Shown piece after piece: positions 9,647-16,719 of a stretch of 47,508 nucleotides of DNA. A model generated the notes under the pieces. That model saw only the letters and a program-made list of their open reading frames with translations. It searched no databases and had not been told where the DNA came from. The position numbers and the translations under genes are program-made. Source of the stretch: Candidatus Thorarchaeota archaeon (GTDB taxonomy: Archaea > Asgardarchaeota > Thorarchaeia > Thorarchaeales > Thorarchaeaceae); contig JAEOUG010000060.1 in assembly GCA_016839445.1 (NCBI GenBank), positions 1 to 47,508 of the forward strand, given 5' to 3'. Numbering within the stretch: the stretch's first letter is position 1; every line of letters begins with the position of its first letter.

Positions 9647-9754
9647 TGGTGCTCCGGCCGGGATTCGAACCCGGGTCGGGGGATCGAGAGTCCCCCATGC
9701 TGGGCCGGACTACACTCGGTCCGTTTGACAGATTATCAAACGGTCTACCGGAGC
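9647..9754 (-). tRNA. trnE-CTC: tRNA-Glu (anticodon CTC) with a 30-nt intron in the D arm
   Basis: Read on the minus strand, the acceptor GCTCCGG (9754-9748) pairs with CCGGAGC (9657-9651), discriminator A at 9650, and CCA is encoded at 9649-9647. The T arm is CCGGG-TTCGAAT-CCCGG. The anticodon arm is GGGGA-CTCTCGA-TCCCC, anticodon CTC, hence Glu. The D arm only forms (GTG/CAT) when a 30-nt insert at 9715-9744 is removed. The mature body (GTGTAGTCCGGCC, GCCGGAGC-type ends) matches the usual archaeal tRNA-Glu. A TATA-like GGCTTATTTGG lies about 45-55 nt upstream. Confidence 0.93.
9715..9744 (-). other. tRNA-Glu intron between positions 10 and 11, BHB motif
   Basis: The insert forms a perfect BHB: central helix CGGT/ACCG, bulge AGA at the 5' site, an 8-bp intron stem CCGTTTGA/TCAAACGG closed by TAATCTG, and bulge AGT at the 3' site. 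Cutting after the second nucleotide of each bulge leaves TA at positions 8-9 and GTG at 10-12, restoring the D stem. The intron is 30 nt. Confidence 0.88.
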
Positions 9755-9829
9755 AAGGTCGCACCAGCCCGAAGCGGAACACGCAGCCTCTAGTAACCAA
9801 ATAAGCCTTTCCCATGTTCCAAGCTCTTT

Positions 9830-10048
9830 CTAAGGCAGGCTGAACAGCTGGGTCAGGCTGTTCCAGCTATCTTCTAGCAACTGAAAGAGAGCGTCAACAA
9901 TTCCCTGTGCCCATCCTGTTGCCTGGAGAATCACCGCTATCACGATGGAAACAGTCACCACTGCTAGACCCAGCAGAAGGCTCTCCTCGACCAAGGGCCC
10001 ACCAGATTCCTCTTCAATGACACCCCTTTTCTCTTTCATTCTGTTCAT
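9830..10048 (-). CDS. Small pilin-like membrane protein next to the secretion ATPase
   Basis: About 72 residues starting MNRMKEKRGV. A charged N-terminus (KEKRGVIEEESGG) leads to a single hydrophobic helix (SLLLGLAVVTVSIVIAVIL). In GG-PLVEE the Glu sits at +5 after Gly, as in class III (type IV pilin) signal peptides processed by a prepilin peptidase. The C-terminal 25 residues are amphipathic (IVDALFQLLEDSWNSLTQLF). I used the Met at 10048; the upstream extension to 10105 would overlap the ATPase gene by 28 bp. It is downstream of that ATPase with a 29-bp gap, so the two probably form an operon. Pilin identity is an inference; it could be a small membrane accessory protein. Confidence 0.55.
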   Translation of the reverse strand: MNRMKEKRGVIEEESGGPLVEESLLLGLAVVTVSIVIAVILQATGWAQGIVDALFQLLEDSWNSLTQLFSLP

Positions 10049-10077
10049 CTCTGAGCCTGTACTCCCGCCATTGCCTA

Positions 10078-11787
10078 TTAAAGTCCTAAACCATGGTTTC
10101 TCCAATCGAAACCCATTGGATGTCCATCCTTCCAGAGAAGATCACAGGCGCTTTCGAATGCATCACCTGAGGAGTGCTTCTCGAGGAAACCCATGAGTCC
10201 CTCCAAGGCAGGCAGGTGAGAGAGATGTCCGGATTCTCTTGCTCTTCTTAGAAACGCACCATCTTCATTCCACGTCTTCAATCCATCCTCCCCGCTATAG
10301 ACACAGTTGAGTCCGCTGAACCTGATTAGTCCATCACTGGAAGTCCTGCAAACCTCTGCAATCTCTGTCACCACTCGTTTTGGCTCCGTTGGCTTTGGCC
10401 TCTGAAGCGTAACAACCAGATCCATGAGGGCTATAGAAACAGGCGCAATACCATGAGATATGTTCCATCTCGATATCAGTGCAGATGCAGAACTGCTATG
10501 ACATGTCTGTATGACTCGAAGTCCAGCGGAGAGGGCATGAAAAAGTGCCTCTGAATGCTCCTTGGTCTGAATCTCTCCAAGTACGACGTAGTCGGGGGAC
10601 CGATGTAAACACTTCACGATTTCATCGCTCTTGCTTGATTGTCTTGATTGCTCATCCACAGGGTCTACTCTGAATCGAACCTGATGTGAGGAAGAGATCT
10701 CTCTGCTCTCCAGTGCATCCTCCACATACACCCGTCTCCACTTCTTGGGTACAACCATATCCAAGGCATTCAGCAGCGTGGTCTTCCCAGAACCTGGCTC
10801 CCCTGTCACTGTAATATTGAACCTGTTCGCGATCGCAAGTACAAGCAGCGCCGCGGCTTCTTGGCTCAGAGTGCCGTTCTTGACCAAATCTGCCAAGCCA
10901 AACGGGGTGAATCTGGCACGGCGTAGTTCAAGGTGGAGTCCATCCGGACTCAGCGGAGGTATGCTTGCGGATATGCGCAGAGGCACTCCCAAGATGCTGA
11001 GATCGGTCTTCAGAGATGGATTACTCGAGTCAAGATGGAGGTTACTCTGTGCACGAAGCATTGTCACGATCTCAGAAGCATCATCTGGCTCACATACAAG
11101 CAAGGTTGTGCATCTTCCGTGAGTTTGGTGGTCGAAGTAGAATGCATTTCCAGGGTTATCCAAGAACACTTCCTCTGTCAATTCATCCATGAGAATCGGA
11201 ATTATAGGTCCAAGTACCGAGGAACGATGAGCAACTATCTCCGAGAGTCGACCTTGAGTTTCATCTGTCATTTCGGGAATGGTATTCCGAATATGCTTCG
11301 CAACATGATCCGCAATTCGATTGAGCTGATCCGTCAGCCCCTCACGTGCGGAACTTATCTCTCCAAAGGGCATCGTCGCGTTGTCAATCAGACGGCTCAA
11401 CAGCGAGTGCTCCAGCGGAGTCCTGACCAACGGATAGCTCTGAAACATCACCTCTTCCTGAGAGGACATCTCTTGGAAGACGAGAAGATATGGTCCAACG
11501 ATATGAAGGCCTACTACCTTGTGGGCAGTAGCACTGATGCAACCATCACTTCCTAGGAATATAGATTCCCAGCCCTCCTTGCACAACGAGGGATGCCCAG
11601 TTACGTACTCGGTACCTGTGCAAATGTGAATGAACCCCCTCTCGGCTTCTACTATCACCAAAGACCCGCAGTCATCTGTCTTCCTTTTCTTCTCCCAGCA
11701 AGGCGATTCTTCGTGCTTCTCACACATACTACAATCCGAAACATCACAGGAAACAACGGCAGGATTTACCCACAAGCAACTCACCAC
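10078..11787 (-). CDS. Type II/IV secretion system ATPase (TadA/PilT/ArlI type) with Cys-rich N-terminus
   Basis: A 569-residue motor ATPase of the type that powers assembly of pili, archaella or secretion machines at the cytoplasmic membrane. Walker A GEPGSGKTTLL lies near residues 327-337, the Asp box VYVEDALE follows, Walker B is YVVLGEIQ near 393-400, and the His box is QTCHSSSASALI. The N-terminus has six cysteines in the first 40 residues (C4, C14, C19, C22, C30, C40), a possible zinc or Fe-S site not universal in the family. The start is one of two adjacent GTG codons behind AAGGAG. No TadC/GspF-type platform protein is adjacent, so the partner must be elsewhere or absent. A pilin-like mini-protein follows. 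Confidence 0.88.
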   Translation of the reverse strand: MVSCLWVNPAVVSCDVSDCSMCEKHEESPCWEKKRKTDDCGSLVIVEAERGFIHICTGTEYVTGHPSLCKEGWESIFLGSDGCISATAHKVVGLHIVGPYLLVFQEMSSQEEVMFQSYPLVRTPLEHSLLSRLIDNATMPFGEISSAREGLTDQLNRIADHVAKHIRNTIPEMTDETQGRLSEIVAHRSSVLGPIIPILMDELTEEVFLDNPGNAFYFDHQTHGRCTTLLVCEPDDASEIVTMLRAQSNLHLDSSNPSLKTDLSILGVPLRISASIPPLSPDGLHLELRRARFTPFGLADLVKNGTLSQEAAALLVLAIANRFNITVTGEPGSGKTTLLNALDMVVPKKWRRVYVEDALESREISSSHQVRFRVDPVDEQSRQSSKSDEIVKCLHRSPDYVVLGEIQTKEHSEALFHALSAGLRVIQTCHSSSASALISRWNISHGIAPVSIALMDLVVTLQRPKPTEPKRVVTEIAEVCRTSSDGLIRFSGLNCVYSGEDGLKTWNEDGAFLRRARESGHLSHLPALEGLMGFLEKHSSGDAFESACDLLWKDGHPMGFDWRNHGLGL

Positions 11788-11807
11788 TCCTTATACTTCA
11801 GGACTGG

Positions 11808-12851
11808 CTAGTGTACAGCTTCAGGTGCTTCCACGAATCCCTTGATCATGCCAAAGTGGTCCCGAATGCTATACTCGGCAACATCAGTAGCAGTTGATGT
11901 GAGCTTCTGTGTCAATACCGCACGTTTTCTGTGACGTACTGCGATTAGCCTATCACTTGCATAGGCCGCCGACACTGTGAAGATGAACGGATTTCGTCCT
12001 CCCCTTTTCGAGGCCGGAATCATCTTCAAGACGTCCAGAAGGCAGTCTCTTAGAGCATTCTCGTATTCATCTGGTTTCCATTGACGTGATTTGATCTTGC
12101 TCAGAACTTTCGAGGAATTCATGAGCATCGACAGAACCCTTGGAACATAGTCTTCCGGCTTGCGAATGCTTGGCACGTGACCTGTCAGAGACCTGAGCCG
12201 TAGAGCTTCTCGTACAATGGCTCTCACATTCACACGATGACCACACTTCTCGAAGACATCTGCTATCTCTTCCAGCGTAATAGGCGCATCTTCCCTGAAC
12301 TCCCTTACAGCCATAAGGAGGCAGACCGCCATGAGCAGAATGTTATTCTTGATACCGTTTGAGGTATCAGATGAAACCTTCTTGTAGAGATACGCAGTTC
12401 TGTCTCGAACCTGCTCAGTCAGCATCAGGAGCTTGGAAACATGATTCAGTGTTCGCAAAGCTCTATACTTCGCCTCGTTCTTTCCAATCCTGATTCGGGT
12501 ACTATAGATGGTCTTTAGTCTCTTGAACTTCTTCTGTTTGCGAGCAGACAGAGTCTGTCCGCTGGCATCTTGGAAGTAGCGATCTTTGTGATAGCCGATA
12601 TAGCTCCCAAGACCATCCACAATATGCATTCGGTTTCCTAGAGATACATACATCGTCGCCTCAGGAGAGCCAGCTTGTTGTTCCTCTCCCATCTGGTATG
12701 TTGGCAGAACGTATTCTCTGGAGATGACTAGACCGCAATTTGCGCAGACAATATGCCCACGACTTATCACCAAGAATCCTCCACAATCTGAACAAGACTT
12801 GGAGGTTGTCTGGTGATGGTATTCACATGTTCCATCAGTCAAGAACCACAC
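11808..12851 (-). CDS. tfb: Divergent transcription initiation factor B (TFB)
   Basis: TFB bridges TBP at the TATA box and RNA polymerase. The N-terminal zinc ribbon has C20-x2-C23 and C36-x2-C39 (CSDCGG, CANCGLVISREYVLP). A B-reader/linker follows with DGLGSYIG, then two cyclin repeats (about 125-230 and 235-340; LNHVSKLLMLTEQVRDRTAYL, SIRKPEDYVPRVLSMLM). The region where most TFBs have GPEWRAF is replaced here, and the linker is basic (SARKQKKFKRLK). It is therefore probably a specialised paralogue, not the main TFB. GTG start at 12851; a TTG three codons in is possible. It lies just upstream of the secretion ATPase gene with a 20-bp gap and could be co-transcribed with it. Confidence 0.85.
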   Translation of the reverse strand: MWFLTDGTCEYHHQTTSKSCSDCGGFLVISRGHIVCANCGLVISREYVLPTYQMGEEQQAGSPEATMYVSLGNRMHIVDGLGSYIGYHKDRYFQDASGQTLSARKQKKFKRLKTIYSTRIRIGKNEAKYRALRTLNHVSKLLMLTEQVRDRTAYLYKKVSSDTSNGIKNNILLMAVCLLMAVREFREDAPITLEEIADVFEKCGHRVNVRAIVREALRLRSLTGHVPSIRKPEDYVPRVLSMLMNSSKVLSKIKSRQWKPDEYENALRDCLLDVLKMIPASKRGGRNPFIFTVSAAYASDRLIAVRHRKRAVLTQKLTSTATDVAEYSIRDHFGMIKGFVEAPEAVH

Positions 12852-13013
12852 CCAGTAAAAGGTGCGTAATCCTTCCTAACTGGATTTCACATGAGATTTG
12901 TACATCCAACGGAAGATGCAGTTCATCCAGGCAAACACTAAGGTCTCATGAAAGGCTATCTGCAGCCTAGTCAGATAGGGGGGTGGCCGAAAGTAATCAG
13001 CAGAAGTCGGCTT
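12852..13013. other. Intergenic region between tfb and rpo8
   Basis: 162 bp upstream of tfb and downstream of rpo8. A small hairpin AGAAG-TCGG-CTTCT at about 13002-13015 overlaps the rpo8 stop and may help end its transcript. A CCTTTTAC stretch sits directly before the tfb start. Nothing else was recognised. Confidence 0.3.
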
Positions 13014-13379
13014 CTAGTTAAGAGCAAGATAGAACCTATCAGACTCAAATGTCTTGATCTGCACGGGCGTGGCTTTGCTCAGATTAAGAATGAGTCTAAG
13101 GCCTCCAATTGACCCGACAATCTCAAGATTCTCCGAGTCATTCTTCTTGAAAACGGTCCCTTCTACATACAGCTTGGTGGAGTTTCCCTTAGATATCGGC
13201 TTTGAATCGATAACTACACCCACATTCTGGTTGGCGGCCATTCCAGTGCAAAGCACATCCGGTAACTCAATCGTCAGAGCAGCTCCCTCGCTCTTCGATG
13301 ACAGCTTGACCAGCTTCAGTCTCCTGGTCTCAGTTTCTTCAATAGAGTCTATCTTACTGTCTTTTAGCCTGACAACCAT
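13014..13379 (-). CDS. rpo8: DNA-directed RNA polymerase subunit Rpo8 (RpoG, Rpb8-like)
   Basis: A 121-residue all-beta protein starting MVVRLKDSKIDSIEE. The pattern fits Rpo8: KIDSIEETETRRLKLVKLSS, a central TIELPDVL and VGVVIDSKPI, LYVEGTVF, then VGSIGGLRLILNL and the C-terminal DRFYLAL strand that corresponds to the eukaryotic Rpb8 GGLLM and RxYLL region. Rpo8 is known from Crenarchaeota, Korarchaeota and Asgard archaea but not most Euryarchaeota, so it informs the lineage. The ATG at 13377-13379 has GGAGG 10 nt upstream, which is why I chose it over the longer frame to 13424. Identification rests on pattern similarity only, so it is moderate. Confidence 0.65.
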   Translation of the reverse strand: MVVRLKDSKIDSIEETETRRLKLVKLSSKSEGAALTIELPDVLCTGMAANQNVGVVIDSKPISKGNSTKLYVEGTVFKKNDSENLEIVGSIGGLRLILNLSKATPVQIKTFESDRFYLALN

Positions 13380-13501
13380 CTTTGACAAGCCTCCAAAGTG
13401 GGCCCTATGGTCTTGGCCAGGCATCTCGTTTTAACCCTGTCGCTACAGCGTTGGGTCGTTTTTTAGGGAGCATCCATACCTTCCTTCGGTGACAGCGTCG
13501 T

Positions 13502-15394
13502 ATGAAGCCAAGACACATTGCCGCACTCGTCGCTTTTCTCGTTATGACCCCTCTGCTAGTGACTCCTGCAGCAGCCTACTACTTCGACTTGCAGGACTTT
13601 GAAACCGACAAGCTGGTCTACGAAGTTGGCGAAACGGTCAACATGGCTGCAAGTCTGATAGCGGACTTCGGAACCAGTGGCTGGTGCAGGCTAACTTTCG
13701 GCTTCGTTTCAGATCAAGGCCCAGTCTTTGCTGAAGAATACAATGTCACTCCGTCAACACAACTACGTGTCTTCAATTCATGCTATGTCCTACATCCAGA
13801 CGACACGTCTCCGGGAAGTACGGGTACGCAGGGGTATGCCATCTTCAATGCAGAGATATACGACACAATCTCAGAGAGCGATGGAAGAAACATCGAAGTC
13901 ACTATTACTCGAGGACATCTCACAGCAATACCTCTCTCATCGATGACAGTCAACCATGGAACGAATACCACGCTCACGTTCAAGGTAGCAAGCGTACATA
14001 CTCCAGACATCACACTTGATGATGGCATTGCCACTGTTCACATTCGAGATGACCAAGGTCAACTTGTAGCACTACTCAACGAAACTGTTACACCTGAGGG
14101 GCTTACGAACGTCAGCTGGGACGAATCGTATGGCCCACCCGGCGATTATGAACTGACGATACATACAGAGGCGAATGATGACTTCCTCGAACTGAATGCC
14201 ACACTCCCGGTCACAGTCATTCCTGAGGCATCCTATCTGAACGTCGCCGAATCTCCCGAGTCGGCACACTGCCAATCACCAGATGGTACCATTTTCGACA
14301 CGATCCTTGTCAAAGTCGCACATACTGACATTCTAGGCGTTCCTGTCATTGGAAGCAGTGTAGGCTGGAATACCACTTCTGACTATGGCCCGATGACTCA
14401 CGAAGGAGGTGGCGTTTACTCCAGCTGGATTCCAGCTCGACTTGCACCCGGTCTCCATAATCTGACCGTCACGGCGAACCATTCCGAATACCAAATGGCA
14501 ATCCTTCAGATACCTCTCACACTCTTGCCGAACAGCGTGGTCCTGCAGACCAGTGTCGAGTCTCCAAACGTGACGGAAGGCGGCCTCCTTCGATTCAACG
14601 TAACTGCTACCGAGGAAGTCGGATGGAATCAGCCGATTCTCCTAGAACTCGATGACGGTATGGGCGAAGTGTCGTTTGCACTGACGGTGAATCCAGGAGA
14701 AACAGCGATTTTGACCCACGACCTAGAAGATGGCGTGTCAGTCGGTTCCCACACACTTTCCATTACTCCTAAGACAGAATTCTACTCAGTTACCGGTGGA
14801 GCGAATCTCACGTTCTTCTTGATAGGATTCATGACCTTAGATGCCGTCTTCGGAGAGGCCTTCTACTCCGAGGAATTGGGATTCAACTTGACTGTCCTAG
14901 ACTCTTCGAATGAAACTGTGGATTCAGTGGTCTGCTCCCTGCTTCTCTACAACGAAGTGGAACCGTTCTATGTTTCAGGTCTCCTGAATCCTAATGAAAG
15001 CCAGTCAGTTCCACTTCCTTCCTATGTAGGCCCCGGTCTCCATAATATCACGGTGGTTGTATCGAGCCCCTATTATCACCAGGTCAGCATTTCTACTCAA
15101 ATCACTGTCTGGATGAGAACCAACTTGTCCATTGTGATTGAGGGCAGCTCACTAGCGTCTGCCATCAATCAACCTCTCAATCTCTTGTGGTTCAATCATG
15201 AGGCCTCCTCCAATCTTGTTCAGCGGAAGGACCTCTACCGAGTCACCAACAGATCGACTGACTTCTCTAGAAAGCTGACCGAGATTGAGTTCAGGCACAA
15301 TAACCTTGTCTACGGTTTTGGAGAATGCCCTAATCTCTTCGTCTGGAAAGGGCCACAGGGTCCTGAGTCGCAGCGCTCTGACATCAATCCGTGA
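13502..15394 (+). CDS. Ig-like-repeat surface protein, apparently missing its C-terminal part
   Basis: A signal peptide (MKPRHIAALVAFLVMTPLLV, cleavage after AAA) leads into repeated beta-rich domains with many sequons (NVT, NTT, NLT, NET), much like the protein at 7672. Real coding signal ends near ITVWMRTNLSIVIEG (about 15140). The last 80 residues, from about 15152 to the TGA at 15392, are exactly antisense to korA and look non-native (WFNHEASSNLVQRKDLYRVT). No membrane anchor is present, whereas the homologous stretch in the first surface protein (IRVWLRPSFVLDF) continues through two more domains and a helix. The gene therefore looks truncated at the korA boundary, by rearrangement or by an assembly join. 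Confidence 0.7.
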   Translation: MKPRHIAALVAFLVMTPLLVTPAAAYYFDLQDFETDKLVYEVGETVNMAASLIADFGTSGWCRLTFGFVSDQGPVFAEEYNVTPSTQLRVFNSCYVLHPDDTSPGSTGTQGYAIFNAEIYDTISESDGRNIEVTITRGHLTAIPLSSMTVNHGTNTTLTFKVASVHTPDITLDDGIATVHIRDDQGQLVALLNETVTPEGLTNVSWDESYGPPGDYELTIHTEANDDFLELNATLPVTVIPEASYLNVAESPESAHCQSPDGTIFDTILVKVAHTDILGVPVIGSSVGWNTTSDYGPMTHEGGGVYSSWIPARLAPGLHNLTVTANHSEYQMAILQIPLTLLPNSVVLQTSVESPNVTEGGLLRFNVTATEEVGWNQPILLELDDGMGEVSFALTVNPGETAILTHDLEDGVSVGSHTLSITPKTEFYSVTGGANLTFFLIGFMTLDAVFGEAFYSEELGFNLTVLDSSNETVDSVVCSLLLYNEVEPFYVSGLLNPNESQSVPLPSYVGPGLHNITVVVSSPYYHQVSISTQITVWMRTNLSIVIEGSSLASAINQPLNLLWFNHEASSNLVQRKDLYRVTNRSTDFSRKLTEIEFRHNNLVYGFGECPNLFVWKGPQGPESQRSDINP

Positions 15395-16285
15395 CTGGTC
15401 AGACATCAGCTCCTCTACAGCCCGCGATGTTGACCCAAATGAAACAATACCCCACTCTGCACTTTCAGGTCCACTCAATACGATATCAACAAGGTATTTG
15501 GAGGCATCACGTATCTTCGATGTGATTCTTCGAACAAGACCATCATGTATACCTGGATCTGAAGTCCGCCTAAACCCCCGCTCATCATGAGTAGAACCAG
15601 TAATCAAGAGATTGTGCCCATCCCCGAACCTCGGCATCAACGAGTGACCGTCCTCATCTACAACACCAAACGGATTACCTCTCTTGTCCAGAAATCTCCT
15701 CGCAATCTCAGCATCGGTCTTGCGTTCTACAATCACCTTCTCCCGCGAATGAGCCACCACCTCATCTGACAGGAGAATTACAGGATGCCGAAGCCTCTCA
15801 GAAACAGCGAATGCCCGAATTGTCAACTCATAGGTTTCCTGAGCAGAATTGGGCGCAATCACAACAGCTTCATAGTCACCATGGGTTCCCCATCTGGCTT
15901 GCATGAAGTCGCCCTGAGCCGCCTTCGTCGCTTGACCAGTGCTGGGCCCTGCTCGTTGGACATCTACTATGACACACGGCGTTTCTGTCATTGCAGCATA
16001 TCCAATACTCTCCTGCATTAAACTGAAGCCTGGCCCCGACGTGGCAGTCATAGATAGCGCTCCACCCCACGAGCTTCCAATGACTGCAGATATGGCCCCG
16101 ATTTCGTCCTCCATCTGTACGTACCTACCTCCTACTCGAGGCAATTCCACAGACATTATCTCTGCGATCTCAGAAGCGGGCGTAATGGGGTAGCCTGCGA
16201 AGAATCTACAACCTGCTTGGATTGCAGCCTCCGCACACGCCTGATTGCCTTGCCAAAAGACGACATTCTTCACAGATGATGACAT
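15152..16285 (-). CDS. korA: 2-oxoacid:ferredoxin oxidoreductase, alpha subunit (KorA type), orphan
   Basis: The alpha subunit of a 2-oxoglutarate (or related 2-oxoacid) ferredoxin oxidoreductase, which oxidises the acid to acyl-CoA and reduces ferredoxin with the TPP-binding beta subunit. Family motifs: FFAGYPITPASEIAE, QMEDEIGAISAVIGSSWGG, TSGPGFSLMQESIGYAAMTE, VDVQRAGPSTGQATKAAQGD, HPVILLSDE and the end LNKIGGGLMIEP. The ATG at 16283-16285 fits the family N-terminus (KNVVFWQGNQACAEAAI); a start at 16348 is also open. korB should follow on this strand, but instead the antisense surface gene lies there, so no beta subunit is present in the window. Confidence 0.93.
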   Translation of the reverse strand: MSSSVKNVVFWQGNQACAEAAIQAGCRFFAGYPITPASEIAEIMSVELPRVGGRYVQMEDEIGAISAVIGSSWGGALSMTATSGPGFSLMQESIGYAAMTETPCVIVDVQRAGPSTGQATKAAQGDFMQARWGTHGDYEAVVIAPNSAQETYELTIRAFAVSERLRHPVILLSDEVVAHSREKVIVERKTDAEIARRFLDKRGNPFGVVDEDGHSLMPRFGDGHNLLITGSTHDERGFRRTSDPGIHDGLVRRITSKIRDASKYLVDIVLSGPESAEWGIVSFGSTSRAVEELMSDQSRIDVRALRLRTLWPFPDEEIRAFSKTVDKVIVPELNLGQLSREVSRSVGDSVEVLPLNKIGGGLMIEPQEIERLIDGRR

Positions 16286-16370
16286 AGCGCCGTTGCTCCG
16301 GCCAAGGCCAATCGCCGCCTCAGATAAGCATACTCTTAGAGGTCCCAAAATGAGAAGCGGGATTGCGATA

Positions 16371-16380
16371 GTCTTTTATC
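16371..16380 (+). promoter_or_regulatory. TATA box for tRNA-Gly
   Basis: GTCTTTTATC lies 26-35 nt before the tRNA 5' end, the normal box A distance for an archaeal tRNA gene. Confidence 0.55.
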
Positions 16381-16405
16381 GCCACTCGAGCGAATGACGA
16401 AAACA

Positions 16406-16509
16406 GCGGCCGTAGTCTAGTATGGTCAGGACCGGAGCTTCCCAAGCTTCTAACCCGAGTCGATCTCTCATCCAGGATCGCGGGAATTCAAATCCCGGCG
16501 GCCGCACCA
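16406..16509 (+). tRNA. trnG-CCC: tRNA-Gly (anticodon CCC) with a 27-nt intron in the T arm
   Basis: The acceptor GCGGCCG (16406-16412) pairs with CGGCCGC (16499-16505), discriminator A at 16506, encoded CCA 16507-16509. The D arm is GTC/GAC with TAGTATGGTCAG. The anticodon arm is GGAGC-TTCCCAA-GCTTC, anticodon CCC, hence Gly. A normal T arm appears only when 16460-16486 is removed, giving CCGAG-TTCAAAT-CCCGG. The stem then keeps one A52-C62 mismatch, where archaeal tRNA-Gly usually has G-C. The overall body matches archaeal tRNA-Gly. Confidence 0.92.
16460..16486 (+). other. tRNA-Gly intron between positions 53 and 54, BHB motif
   Basis: BHB: central helix CCCG/CGGG, bulge AGT at the 5' site, a 5-bp intron stem CGATC/GATCG with a 10-nt loop, and bulge AAT at the 3' site. 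Cutting after the second base of each bulge joins CCGAG to TTCAAAT, restoring the conserved TTC of the T loop. The intron is 27 nt. Confidence 0.85.
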
Positions 16510-16550
16510 CTTCTGCGTCAGGTTTATCCTACACAATGAGTTAGAGATAG

Positions 16551-16625
16551 TGGCGAGTGATGATTTCCATGACCCCGATGAGTCCGTGAGGACGATGATA
16601 TGGATCTTGAGTTAGGAGCTCGCCA
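16551..16625 (+). ncRNA. Nested-stem structured element between tRNA-Gly and orc1
   Basis: An outer stem TGGCGAG (16551-16557) / CTCGCCA (16619-16625) encloses an inner stem TCCAT (16566-16570) / ATGGA (16600-16604), which encloses GTCC-GTGA-GGAC (16582-16593), a GNRA-type capped hairpin. The 19 bases 16577-16595 (GATGAGTCCGTGAGGACGA) match the core plus stem II of well-known hammerhead ribozymes, but two invariant core bases differ and stem I is lacking. A GTGATGA box starts right at the outer stem. It may be an RNA leader, a separate small RNA or an origin-linked DNA structure; function unknown. Confidence 0.4.
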
Positions 16626-16679
16626 ATACTTTCGGTCACCTCCTACACAAACATCCATTTAATCGTACAATCTACAAAC

Positions 16680-16688
16680 GCTTTTAAG
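16680..16688 (+). promoter_or_regulatory. TATA-like box for orc1/cdc6
   Basis: GCTTTTAAG ends 31 nt before the ATG of orc1; GGAG at 16712-16715 can serve as ribosome binding site. The 50 bp around it are A/T-rich. No convincing pair of origin recognition boxes was found. Confidence 0.4.
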
Positions 16689-16719
16689 CCAGAATCTAGA
16701 ATTACAGTTTCGGAGTGCG

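Noticed and set aside
15152..15394. True C-terminal domain of the second surface protein
   Set aside because: It is the exact antisense of the conserved korA end and has no surface-protein character or membrane anchor.
16557..16615. C/D box small RNA
   Set aside because: GTGATGA fits a C box, but no CTGA D box precedes the closing stem.
16551..16625. Active hammerhead ribozyme
   Set aside because: The core has C for U4 and T for the third base of GAA, stem I is absent and no cleavage-site strand was found. Only the structural resemblance is kept as a finding.
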